In this document: positions 26,651-35,344 of the stretch, one piece after another
Position numbering within the stretch: the first letter of the stretch is position 1
Layout of the letters: every line of letters starts with the position of its first letter
Assembly (NCBI GenBank): GCA_026645815.1
Contig: JAPKMR010000021.1
Coordinates: 1-59,944 of the forward strand
Length of the DNA: 59,944 bases
Source: Anaerolineae bacterium
GTDB lineage: Bacteria > Chloroflexota > Anaerolineae > B4-G1 > SLSP01
Direction: 5' to 3'
Position numbers and translations under genes: made by a program
Notes under the pieces: model-generated
The model's input: the letters and a program-made list of their open reading frames with translations, nothing else
Database searches by the model: none
What the model was told of the DNA's origin: nothing

Positions 26651-27857
26651 AAGTTCGGGTTGCGGGAGCGTCTAAGTAGGAGAAACTAGCAGTATTCCTA
26701 CCGAGGAGGCCTCCGCTGAATAAGAAATACATCGTCCGGTTATCCGACGCAGAACGTGCCGAGTGTACTGAAGTGATCAAAAAGTTGAAAGGGAGTTCGA
26801 GCAAAGTACGGCGGGCCTATATGCTGTTGCAAGCGGACGTCAACGGGCCGGGCTGGACCGATGCCCAGATTGCGGCGGCCTACCATGTCCGCACGCGGAC
26901 TGTCGAAAAGCTCCGGGAGCGGTTGGTGACGACAGGGTTTACGGAGGCCTTGCATGGCAAACAACGGGCCCACCCGCCGACCCCACCCAAGTTGGACGGT
27001 GAGGGGGAAGCACGCTTGATCGCCATGCGACTGGGTAAACCGCCGGCGGGCTATGGTCGCTGGACCCTGCGTCTGCTGGCCGATCAACTGGTCCAACTGG
27101 AGGTTGTGACGAGCATTTCTCCTGAAACGGTGCGCCAGACGCTGAAAAAGGATGGGATGACCAAGCGCATGGTGGAGTACTGGGTGATCCCGCCTGAACA
27201 GGATGCTGAGTTTGTCGCCGGGATGGAAGAGGTGCTGGAGACGTATGCCCAGCCGCTGGATCCGCAGCAGCCGCTGGTGTGCATGGATGAACAGCCCTAC
27301 CAACTGTTGCTGGAAACCCGGGTACCCTTGCCCGCCACCACGACGCATGGTACCCGCGTGGATTATGAATATGAGCGCAACGGTACCGCGTCTATCTTCA
27401 TGTTCACGGAGCCCCTCTCCGGTTGGCGCTCTGTCACCGCGCGTGCCCAGCGCACCAAAGCAGACTGGGCGCAAGCCGTCGCTGACTTGCTGGATACACG
27501 CTACGCGGGCCAACGCATCACTCTGGTCATGGATAATCTCAACACCCATACGAAAGGAGCCTTCTACACCTTATTTGAACCTGCTGTCGCCCGCGCCTAT
27601 GTCAAGCGTATTGACTTTGTCTACACGCCCAAACACGGCAGCTGGCTCAACATTGCGGAGTGCGAACTGAGTGCCCTCACCAGCCAATGTCTGACAGGCC
27701 GTCGGATCGGGCAATTATCCGAGTTGCAGCAGGAGCTGGCCGCCTGGGCCACTCGCACCAATGACCAGCAACGCGCAGTGGATTGGCACTTCAAGGTCGA
27801 TGACGCGCGCGTGAAACTCAAGCGGCTCTACCCGAACTTTTAGCTTGGACAACGCAC
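26633..27857 (+). mobile_element. IS630-family insertion sequence in korA
   Basis: 1225 bp. Terminal inverted repeats GTGCGTTGTCCARRCTAAAA match over about 28 bp with two differences. It is flanked by TA (26631-26632 and 27858-27859) inside CTAG on both sides, the known IS630 target type. One DDE transposase fills most of it. Ends and duplication are intact, so it may still be mobile. Confidence 0.93.
26716..27843 (+). CDS. IS630-family DDE transposase
   Basis: About 375 residues if translation starts at CTG 26716, which follows GAGGAGG by 6 bases and gives the usual N-terminus (KKYIVRLSDAERAE). The first ATG is at 26773 and would remove that part. An N-terminal HTH (~WTDAQIAAAYHVRTRTVEKL) is followed by the DDE core: Asp in VCMDE (~190), Asp in LVMDNLNTH (~272) and Glu in HGSWLNIAE (~315). 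No frameshift is needed. The gene is intact and lies entirely inside korA. Confidence 0.92.
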   Translation: MNKKYIVRLSDAERAECTEVIKKLKGSSSKVRRAYMLLQADVNGPGWTDAQIAAAYHVRTRTVEKLRERLVTTGFTEALHGKQRAHPPTPPKLDGEGEARLIAMRLGKPPAGYGRWTLRLLADQLVQLEVVTSISPETVRQTLKKDGMTKRMVEYWVIPPEQDAEFVAGMEEVLETYAQPLDPQQPLVCMDEQPYQLLLETRVPLPATTTHGTRVDYEYERNGTASIFMFTEPLSGWRSVTARAQRTKADWAQAVADLLDTRYAGQRITLVMDNLNTHTKGAFYTLFEPAVARAYVKRIDFVYTPKHGSWLNIAECELSALTSQCLTGRRIGQLSELQQELAAWATRTNDQQRAVDWHFKVDDARVKLKRLYPNF

Positions 27858-28810
27858 TAGGAGCTTCAGCCGCCGGCGCGCGTGCGATGACGGCAACTTC
27901 GGGGCCTGGTTTAAGTTTGATGCTGGAAAATCTAGGGTTAGGGGTCATGCTGGAGCTGCCATGTGTGATCGTGGATATTCAACGTGGCTCACCTTCCACA
28001 GGACTGCCCACGATGGCAGGACAATCGGATGTCATGCAGGCGCGTTGGGGCTCTCATGGGGATTATAGCATTATTGCCTACGCGCCCTGGTCGCCGCAAG
28101 AAGCCTTTGATCTGACAGTCTTGTGCTTCAATATGGCGGATCGCTTTCGCACTCCGGTGTTGCTTCTTGGGGATGAGGTTATCGGGCACATGGTGGAGCG
28201 GGTTGTCATTCCGGCAGCAGCGGAAATCCCCCATTGGGAGCGAAAACGTCCTGGCACACCACCGCCGGTAACGGGAGTCTATCGTAGCTTTGAACCCGAC
28301 CCTGAGGATTTGATTCCTCCCTTGCCGCACGCTGGCGAGGGCTATCGTGTGCACTTCACCGGACTGACCCACGATGAACGCGGCTATCCTGATATGTCTG
28401 CCGATACTCACCATGCACTCGTGACGCGGCTCAATGCAAAAATCCAGCGTCACGCGGAGGAGATTATTCGACTGGAAGAATATGCCATGGATGGCGCGCG
28501 TCTGGTAGTGGTGTCTTTTGGTTGTACCGCGCGTTCGGCGCGGCGCGCGGTGCGCGAAGCGCGTGCGCAGGGCATCCCGGTGGGATTGCTACGCTTGGTC
28601 TCGCTGTGGCCCTTCCCGGAAGCAGTAGTGCGCGAGCTCGGGCAGCGTATGGACGCTTTCATCGTCGCGGAGATGAATCTGGGGCAGGTGCGTCTGGAGG
28701 TGGAGCGCTGTATTGGCCGTCCGGCGTGGGGGATTCACCATGCTGGCGGGGAGATGATCCACCCCGAGAAGATTCTTGCAGCCATTGTTGCAGCTGCCAA
28801 GAATGCGTGA
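27845..28810 (+). pseudogene. korA: korA 3' fragment (2-oxoacid:ferredoxin oxidoreductase alpha subunit)
   Basis: The remaining ~317 codons of korA, in the frame expected after IS removal; genuine korA begins at CTAG 27857. It holds GARAMTATSGPGLSLM (TPP-domain loop), the middle domain with PVTGVYRSFEPDPEDL-like segments, and the C-terminal transketolase-type domain (VGLLRLVSLWPFPEAV, FIVAEMNLGQ). A downstream TTG could start it as a fragment, but the N-terminal PP/Pyr domain part would be missing. Enzyme function here is likely lost unless another copy exists. The stop lies inside the first of three 14-bp tandem repeats. Confidence 0.85.
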
Positions 28811-28844
28811 CGCGCAATGCGTGACGCGCAATGCGTAACGCGCA
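28803..28844. repeat. three 14-bp tandem repeats after korA
   Basis: ATGCGTGACGCGCA twice exactly, then once with one change (GTAAC). The korA stop codon lies in the first unit. Each unit is partly self-complementary. A short family B MITE-end remnant (CTGTTCAGATTTCC) follows at about 28856-28869. Confidence 0.7.
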
Positions 28845-28894
28845 CGTCAATGGTCCTGTTCAGATTTCCATAAAAGGTTGCACAAGGAGCCATT

Positions 28895-29719
28895 ATGACA
28901 CAAGCGACTGTTGTTGAGTCTCATCCACTCGATGCCATCTTGCGCGCGGATCGCATGCCGCATATTTTCTGTCCTGGATGCAGCATTGGTATTGCGATGC
29001 GCTGTTATGCTCAGGCAGTACTGGAATCGGGGATTCCGCTGCAACAGCACGTGATCGTTTCGGGAATTGGATGCACGGGGCGGGTGGCGGGATATATGGA
29101 CCTGGACTCTTATCATACGACCCACGGACGCGCGATTCCCTTTGCCACCGGTTTGAAGCTCGCCAACCCAAATTTGATGGTGACTGTTTTTAGCGGCGAT
29201 GGCGACCTATCTGCCATCGGGGGCAATCATCTGATCCATGCGGCGCGGCGAAATGTAGATGTTAAAGTCATCTGCGTGAACAACTTCAACTACGGGATGA
29301 CGGGCGGGCAATGCGCCCCAACCACGCCACTGGGAGCAGTCGCGACGACCTCACCCTATGGAAACCCCGAGCAGCCTTTCAACCTCCCCTATTTATTGGC
29401 GGCGGCGGGAGCGGGTTATGTTTCCCGCTGGACTTCGCTGCACGTACGCCAGCTTAAGCAAGACATCCTCCATTGTTTTGCACGACCCGGTTTCACCTTT
29501 GTTGAGGTCCTCTCGGCGTGTCCGGTGGGTTTTGGTAAATCCAATAATATCCCCGATGGGTTGGAAGAAATGCAGTTGTACCGGGAGCGCTGTGTCATTG
29601 CGCGGGGTGTTCCGCTGGAAAACCTGAGTATTGATCTGCGTGAGAATCGCCCTATTTACATCGGCAATTTCGTTAATCGGGACTTGCCAGTGTATAAACC
29701 TGTAAACCGTGTTGGGTGA
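28895..29719 (+). CDS. korB: 2-oxoacid:ferredoxin oxidoreductase beta subunit
   Basis: 274 residues. FCPGCSIGIAMRCYAQ is the KorB N-terminal Cys motif for a [4Fe-4S] cluster, and GDGDLSAIGGNH plus NNFNYGMTGGQ form the TPP/Mg site. SGIGCTGRVAGY and CPVGFGKSNNI are also typical. It partners korA in oxidising 2-oxoacids (most likely 2-oxoglutarate) to acyl-CoA with reduced ferredoxin. The GQ in the metal site and overall length fit KorB rather than a pyruvate enzyme, though substrate is not proven. It is intact although korA is not. Confidence 0.85.
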   Translation: MTQATVVESHPLDAILRADRMPHIFCPGCSIGIAMRCYAQAVLESGIPLQQHVIVSGIGCTGRVAGYMDLDSYHTTHGRAIPFATGLKLANPNLMVTVFSGDGDLSAIGGNHLIHAARRNVDVKVICVNNFNYGMTGGQCAPTTPLGAVATTSPYGNPEQPFNLPYLLAAAGAGYVSRWTSLHVRQLKQDILHCFARPGFTFVEVLSACPVGFGKSNNIPDGLEEMQLYRERCVIARGVPLENLSIDLRENRPIYIGNFVNRDLPVYKPVNRVG

Positions 29720-29763
29720 TGTTGCGTCAGTGCCAACATCCACCACCTCACAGGAGGTAAGTG

Positions 29764-30285
29764 ATGTACAAAGAGATTCGTTTGTCTGGTTTCGGTGGGC
29801 AGGGTATTGGTCTTGCGGGTGTCTTGTTGGGAAGGGCGGCGGCGCTTTATGGCGGTTTTGAAGCGGTGATGACGCAGGCTTATGGTCCAGAGGCACGGGG
29901 TGGGGCTTCGAGCGCGAATCTCATCATCGGTGATGAACTGATTGACTATCCGTTTGTCCAGCAACCCGACATCCTGGTGGCGATGTCTCAGGAAGCCTAT
30001 GTGAAATTCCGCCCCACATCTAAATCTGCCGCGCAAGTACTGATTGATGGTGATTTGGTCACGCCATTTCCCGAAGATTCGGTGTGTGCCATTCCGGCAA
30101 CGCGCCTGGCGGAAGGATTGGGCAGACGAATCGTAGCAAATGTGATTATGGTGGGTTTCTTTACCCGGCAAACGGGCATTCTCTCACGCGAAGCTGTGGA
30201 GCAGTCGCTGACGGAGTCGCTGCGTCCCAAACTGGTGCCACTGAACCTCAAGGCATTTGCGGCGGGCTATGAGTACACCGGATAA
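29764..30285 (+). CDS. korC: 2-oxoacid:ferredoxin oxidoreductase gamma subunit
   Basis: 173 residues. ATG 29764 is preferred over GTG 29761 because AGGAGG at 29752-29757 fits better. FGGQGIGLAGVLLGRAA is the gamma-domain signature, followed by YGPEARGGASSANL and a Rossmann-like body. It completes the korDABC operon, 45 bp after korB. Reading past the stop in the same frame gives more protein-like sequence (see the 30286-30529 entry). Confidence 0.85.
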   Translation: MYKEIRLSGFGGQGIGLAGVLLGRAAALYGGFEAVMTQAYGPEARGGASSANLIIGDELIDYPFVQQPDILVAMSQEAYVKFRPTSKSAAQVLIDGDLVTPFPEDSVCAIPATRLAEGLGRRIVANVIMVGFFTRQTGILSREAVEQSLTESLRPKLVPLNLKAFAAGYEYTG

Positions 30286-30529
30286 ACGACTGGCGTCAGG
30301 ACGAAAAGCAAAGGTTGTTCTTGTGATCTGCATGATTTTCCGGCGCTGCTTCAGGATTGGAGCCAGACGCCGGGCAATGGGGTCATCCGTGTCACATGGG
30401 CAGGGGCAGAGGGCTTTGTTTTGCTATCTGGAAGCCCCACACCAGCCACGGCTATGTACGCCGGAAGTGGTCGGGTTTTGATTGGTACAGAAGCTCTGAG
30501 TACCATTCACTCTCAAGCGGAGTATTATT
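30286..30529 (+). pseudogene. possible decayed gene fragment between korC and hdrA
   Basis: The korC frame continues open past its stop into this gap. It reads FPALLQDWSQ, VIRVTWAGAEGFVLLSG and IGTEALSTIH, which look like a real protein domain, possibly PATAN/DUF4388-like. No start codon or Shine-Dalgarno site serves it. It may be the remains of a gene or chance. Confidence 0.25.
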
Positions 30530-33500
30530 ATGAGCAATTCTGTAATGGTTATCGGCGGCGGTATTGCAGGGATTCAGGCAGCGCTGGATTTGGCAGAAGC
30601 CGGCGCGAAGGTAGTGCTTGTCGAACGTGAAGCCACCATCGGCGGTGTGATGGCTGTGCTCGACAAGAACTTCCCAACCCTTGACTGTTCTATCTGCATC
30701 GAGGCGCCGAAGATGTCGGAGGTCAATCTCCATCCCAATATCGAAATTCTTTCGCTGGCGGAGGTTGACCGTGTAGAGGGTGGACCGGGGGCTTTTTACG
30801 TGACCGTGCGGCAACGCGCTCGTTACGTCACCAATGCATGTACTCGCTGTGGTGAGTGTACTCTGGTCTGCCCGCAAGTGCTCCCCAATGAGTATGATTC
30901 CGGTATGGCGGCGCGCAAAGCTATCTATACTCCTATCCCTCAATCTGCGCCGGGACCTTACCTGATTGACATGGATGCTTGCCTCAACGACCCGCCCAAC
31001 TACTTGCCCTGTGACCGTTGCTCTGTCGCCTGCCCTCCGAAGGCTATAGACTTCCTCATGCCGAAGGAACAGCTGCTTAGCCGCGAAGTCGGCGCCATAA
31101 TCGTGGCGGTGGGCTACGATATGCTCGACCCACGCGAGCTGCAAGAGTACGGTTACGGAACCTCCCCCGATATCATGACGGCGATGGAATTCGAGCGACT
31201 TGTCAACTCCGCCGGGCCTACGGGTGGGGAGATCATTCGTCCCTCTGATGGCGCCCACCCTCACAAAATCCTCTTTGTCCTGTGTGTCGGTTCGCGGGAT
31301 CGTCGTCATTTTCGATATTGCTCGCGTTTCTGTTGCATGTACTCGATCAAGCACGCTTATCAGGCGCTGGATCATGGCATCGAGGATGTTACCGTGCTTT
31401 ACATGGATATTCGCGCTTATGGCAAGGGCTTCGATGGCTTCTGGGAACGAACCGATGCGGCGGGGGCGAAGTTCGTGCGGGGTAGACCTGCCCGAGTGGT
31501 CGCGCGGGATCAGCCTATGCTGGGAGATGGGCGCTCGACGACCGAAGATGGGACCGGGGCTTCGATTTCCGGATACCGTTCAATGTTGGAAGTGACCTAC
31601 GAAAACACAGAAACTACCCAACGCATCACCGAAGACTTCGACCTTGTGGTGCTTGCCAATGCGGTAAAACCGCCTGCGGGCTTAGCAGATCTGGCGGAGC
31701 GCCTGGGGATTGACCTGGATAGCGATGGTTTCCTCAAGGCTGAGGAACTGACAGGGGGGCTGATTGCCACGACGCGTCCCGGCATCTATGCCGCCGGATG
31801 CGACACCGGACCCAAGGATATCCCGGATAGCGTTGCTGAGGGCAGCGGCGCTGCGGCGCTTGCGCTAGGACATCTCACCGAGCGTTTTTGGCCTGAGCTA
31901 CCCGATGTGGAACCCATTCCTGACGTTGAAATCCCGCGCATTGGCGTCTTTGTTTGTCACTGTGGTAGCAATATCGCGGGCGTGGTGGATGTGGAGCGGG
32001 TTGTGGCTTACGCGCGTACACTGCCGGATGTGGTTTTCGCTGATCACCAGATGTTTTCCTGTGCCGGTAATACTCAGGCGGATATCGAGAATGCCATCCG
32101 TGAGCACGGTATTACGCGGGTCGTTATCGCTGCTTGTTCCCCCAAGACGCACGAGAGCGCCTTTCGCGGCGTTCTCATCCGCGCCGGGTTGAATCCCTAC
32201 TTGCTGGAGATGGCGAACATTCGCAATATGGATTCCTGGGTGCATAAATTTGAGAAGGAAGCCGCCACTATCAAGGCTATGGAGATGACGGCGATGGCGG
32301 TGGAGAAAGCTCGTTTGCTTATGCCATTGGAATCAAGCCACCTGCCACTTACACAGAGCGCGCTCGTCATCGGCGGCGGTATCGCCGGGATGACGGCTGC
32401 AACGGCGCTGGCACGACAGGGCTATGAGACTCATCTGGTCGAGAAAGCCGGACGGTTGGGGGGCTTGCTTGCGGATTTGCGGAGCCTGGGTCCCGTAGGG
32501 CTATCATCTCTGGATGTGATTTACGCCAAGAAACATGAGTTGAATCAGACCGGGGTTCACATTCACGCGCCCGCTACCATCGAGACGATCGGCGGCGTCG
32601 TTGGCAGTTTCCAGGCGCATCTCAGCACTGGTGAAGACCTCACTATTGGCGCCATCATCGTTGCCACTGGCGGAGTTCCCTATCAGCCACAAGAGTTTGG
32701 ATATGGGCGCGATCCGCGCGTGATCACGAACCTGGAGCTGGAGAGACTGCTGAATTACAAGTTAAAGACACCAGACTCTCATTTGACAGGTGCAGAGCTC
32801 TCGGCTTTTAACTTCGCGCCTTCGACCCCCATCGAGCGTGTGACTTTCATTTCCTGTGTCGGTTCGCGGCAAGGCCATATTGGTTGCGCGCGTTATTGTT
32901 GCACTTCAATGCTGCATCAGGCCTTGGCGTTGCGGCGTTTGGGAAAGAAAGTGCGCGTCGTGAGCAAAGATATTCGCACGTATAGTCGTCAGGCTGAAGA
33001 GCTCTATGAGGAAGCGATGCGTGCGGGCGTGCAGTTCTTCCGTTATGCCGATGACCGTCCTCCGCAGGACGAAGTGGTCTTTGAGGCTGGCGAGGTGCGG
33101 CTTTACGACCATCTGTTGGGCGCGGAGTTGCGCATTCCGACAGATCTGCTCGTGCTGGTGACGGGACTGCGCCCGCCGGAGGACACCCTGGCAGAGCAAC
33201 TCAAACTTGCCCGTAGTGAGGATGGTTCATATATGGAGTTGCACCCCAAACTTGGTCCCGTGCAGACGGCAATTCAGGGTGTGTATCTGGCAGGTACGGC
33301 GCAGGGCGCCAAGGACGTCCGCGAGTCTATGGCTCAGGCGATGGCGGCAGCGGGCAAGGCAGGAGCGCTTTTGGCGCGTGGCGCTATTGAGAAGGAGCCA
33401 CTCACGGCGAAATATACCCCCGATGCTTGCATCGGTTGTCTACGCTGTGTGAAAGTCTGCCCCTTCAGTGCTATTGAGCAGGTGGGTGAGCGGGGCAAGC

Positions 33501-34036
33501 CTGGCGCAATCCGCATCATCGAGGCGGCATGTATGGGCTGCGGCAACTGCGCTGCTGAATGCCCTACCCAGGCGATTGATATGCCCTATTTTACGCGCCA
33601 GCAGATTATGGCGCAGATTGATGCGGCGCTGGCAGAAAAACCGGAGGAGAAGGTGCTGGTCTTCACCTGTAACTGGTGTTCGTATGCCGGAGCGGATCTG
33701 GCGGGCATTGAGAAGCGACAGTACCCGCCCTCGTCGCGCATCATTCGGACGATGTGCTCGGCGCGCTTCGAGGAAGGCTTCATCGCCAGAGCCTTCGAGC
33801 GGGGCGCAGGGGCGGTGTTGGTGACGGGTTGCCGCCTCACAGAGAACGGCTCAGACTGCCACTACAATTATGCCAACGTTCACACACAGAAACGCTTCGA
33901 GCGGTGGCACAAGAAATTCGTTAAGCAGGGCATTGCTCCGGAGCGGTTGCAGCTGCGCTGGATTAGTGCGGCAGAGGGCAAGGAATTCGCGGAGAAACTG
34001 ACAGAGATGGATGCGATTGTGAAGGGGAGCAAGTGA
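30530..34036 (+). CDS. hdrA: HdrA-HdrA-ferredoxin-MvhD fusion flavoprotein
   Basis: 1168 residues. Module 1: FAD site VIGGGIAGIQAALDLAEAG (~6-24), LDCSICIEAPKM, and clusters CTRCGECTLVCP and CDRCSVACPP. Module 2 (from ~466): FVCHCGSNIAGV, ACSPKTHESAF, a second FAD site VIGGGIAGMTAATAL (~612) and CARYCCTSML. Two [4Fe-4S] clusters follow (CIGCLRCVKVCP ~965; CMGCGNCAAECP ~1002), then an MvhD-like domain (FTCNWCSYAGADLAG ~1044; MCSARFEEGF; VTGCR). HdrA is the flavin centre of heterodisulfide reductase-type electron bifurcation. Separate archaeal subunits are joined here in one chain. It lies between korC and the HdrD/Etf genes. Confidence 0.9.
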   Translation: MSNSVMVIGGGIAGIQAALDLAEAGAKVVLVEREATIGGVMAVLDKNFPTLDCSICIEAPKMSEVNLHPNIEILSLAEVDRVEGGPGAFYVTVRQRARYVTNACTRCGECTLVCPQVLPNEYDSGMAARKAIYTPIPQSAPGPYLIDMDACLNDPPNYLPCDRCSVACPPKAIDFLMPKEQLLSREVGAIIVAVGYDMLDPRELQEYGYGTSPDIMTAMEFERLVNSAGPTGGEIIRPSDGAHPHKILFVLCVGSRDRRHFRYCSRFCCMYSIKHAYQALDHGIEDVTVLYMDIRAYGKGFDGFWERTDAAGAKFVRGRPARVVARDQPMLGDGRSTTEDGTGASISGYRSMLEVTYENTETTQRITEDFDLVVLANAVKPPAGLADLAERLGIDLDSDGFLKAEELTGGLIATTRPGIYAAGCDTGPKDIPDSVAEGSGAAALALGHLTERFWPELPDVEPIPDVEIPRIGVFVCHCGSNIAGVVDVERVVAYARTLPDVVFADHQMFSCAGNTQADIENAIREHGITRVVIAACSPKTHESAFRGVLIRAGLNPYLLEMANIRNMDSWVHKFEKEAATIKAMEMTAMAVEKARLLMPLESSHLPLTQSALVIGGGIAGMTAATALARQGYETHLVEKAGRLGGLLADLRSLGPVGLSSLDVIYAKKHELNQTGVHIHAPATIETIGGVVGSFQAHLSTGEDLTIGAIIVATGGVPYQPQEFGYGRDPRVITNLELERLLNYKLKTPDSHLTGAELSAFNFAPSTPIERVTFISCVGSRQGHIGCARYCCTSMLHQALALRRLGKKVRVVSKDIRTYSRQAEELYEEAMRAGVQFFRYADDRPPQDEVVFEAGEVRLYDHLLGAELRIPTDLLVLVTGLRPPEDTLAEQLKLARSEDGSYMELHPKLGPVQTAIQGVYLAGTAQGAKDVRESMAQAMAAAGKAGALLARGAIEKEPLTAKYTPDACIGCLRCVKVCPFSAIEQVGERGKPGAIRIIEAACMGCGNCAAECPTQAIDMPYFTRQQIMAQIDAALAEKPEEKVLVFTCNWCSYAGADLAGIEKRQYPPSSRIIRTMCSARFEEGFIARAFERGAGAVLVTGCRLTENGSDCHYNYANVHTQKRFERWHKKFVKQGIAPERLQLRWISAAEGKEFAEKLTEMDAIVKGSK

Positions 34037-34165
34037 TAGAGCGGCTGATTTTATTGTTGAGGGCATCTCTGGCTTAAGCGCATTGCTGGCTCAGCATCTT
34101 GGTTGATTTGGCTTTCGGGAGGGTGGAGAGTCAAATTCGGTTCTGGCGTTATTTTGGGAGGCTCC

Positions 34166-35332
34166 ATGGATTTACAAGATCCTGTCTTTACGCTCGATGA
34201 TGTGCTCTGGGAACGCCTGCTCGAACTGACCGGGGGCGAGGCGGCGCTATGCTACCAGTGTGGAACCTGTACCGCGACCTGCCCCTGGGGATTGGTGCGG
34301 GGTGAGACGGTCTCGGTGCGGGAGTTTATCCGCCGCGTGCAGCTGGGCCTGGAGGTGACGGATGCGCTCTGGCTCTGCACCACTTGCGCGCAGTGCGAGG
34401 CGTATTGCCCGCGTGGCGTCTCTATCGCCGGCATCTTCCGCGCTCTGCGGGAGATCGCCTGGGAGCGTCGTGAAGCGCCTCAAGGGCTGCCCTCATTGCT
34501 TTGGTCGCTTTACTGGAACGATAATACCTGGAGCCAGCCCCCCTCGCAGAGGGCGCAATGGGCTAAGGACCTGGCGATTCCTGTCTTCGATCCACAGCAG
34601 CATGAGATCCTGCTCTACGTGGGTGGCGCAGCCTCTTATGATAATCGTGTGCAAAAGGTCGCTGCGTCATTTGTGAGAGTGTTGCGCGCGGCAGGTGTCA
34701 CTTTTGGCATCTTGGGTGCGGACGAGCCTCCCAGTGGCGCGGATGTGCTCGATGTGGGGCATCGCCCCTTCTTTGAGGAGCTGGCGGCCAAAACGGTCAA
34801 AGTTTTCCAGGAACGTGGGGTGAAACGGCTTATTGCGCTTTCGCCGCACAGCTATGACGTTTTCAAGAATCACTATCCGTTTGTGAGCGAGGGCTTTACG
34901 CCGCAACACTACACTCAATATCTGGCAGAGCTGCTGGAAATAGGTCGCCTCAAGCCAAACAAGCCGTTGGAGGCCATGGTGGCATTTCAAGATCCGTGTT
35001 ATCTGGCACGACATAACGCGGAGACCGATGCGCCACGCCGCGTTCTGGCAGCTTTGCCTGGGGTCACGTTGGTGGAAATGGCTCACAGTGGCACGGATAC
35101 GCTCTGTTGTGGCGGTGGTGGTGGGCGCATGTATCTGGAGACAGAAGCGGGTGAGCGTTTCTCCGACGTGCGGGTTGAGGAAGCGCAGGAGGTCCTCACA
35201 TCAGCGACCGGTGTGGCGATTATGGCGACCGCCTGCCCCTACTGTATGGTCTGCCTGGAGGATAGCGTCAAGGCGCGCAAGATGACGCTGACAGTGAAGG
35301 ACATCGCGGAGATTGTGGCGCTCACAATCTAG
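34166..35332 (+). CDS. HdrD/GlpC-like iron-sulfur protein with CCG domain
   Basis: 388 residues from ATG 34166, 6 bases after GGGAGG; the frame is open to 34103 but that part is unlikely. Two [4Fe-4S] clusters at the N-terminus (CYQCGTCTATCP, CTTCAQCEAYCP) are followed by CCG-type cysteine domains (DPCYLARHN, CCGGGGGRMY, CPYCMVC). In the first CCG motif, usually CPHC, both cysteines are Ser (SPHSYDVFKNHYP), so one of two noncubane sites may be missing. The protein lies between HdrA and EtfAB and probably passes electrons between them. Confidence 0.8.
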   Translation: MDLQDPVFTLDDVLWERLLELTGGEAALCYQCGTCTATCPWGLVRGETVSVREFIRRVQLGLEVTDALWLCTTCAQCEAYCPRGVSIAGIFRALREIAWERREAPQGLPSLLWSLYWNDNTWSQPPSQRAQWAKDLAIPVFDPQQHEILLYVGGAASYDNRVQKVAASFVRVLRAAGVTFGILGADEPPSGADVLDVGHRPFFEELAAKTVKVFQERGVKRLIALSPHSYDVFKNHYPFVSEGFTPQHYTQYLAELLEIGRLKPNKPLEAMVAFQDPCYLARHNAETDAPRRVLAALPGVTLVEMAHSGTDTLCCGGGGGRMYLETEAGERFSDVRVEEAQEVLTSATGVAIMATACPYCMVCLEDSVKARKMTLTVKDIAEIVALTI

Positions 35333-35344
35333 TTGGAGGTCACT

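Noticed and set aside
26740-27549. 269-codon minus-strand frame
   Set aside because: Antisense to the IS630 transposase, whose DDE motifs are on the plus strand.
30452-31375. 307-codon minus-strand frame
   Set aside because: Antisense to hdrA, whose cysteine motifs are on the plus strand.
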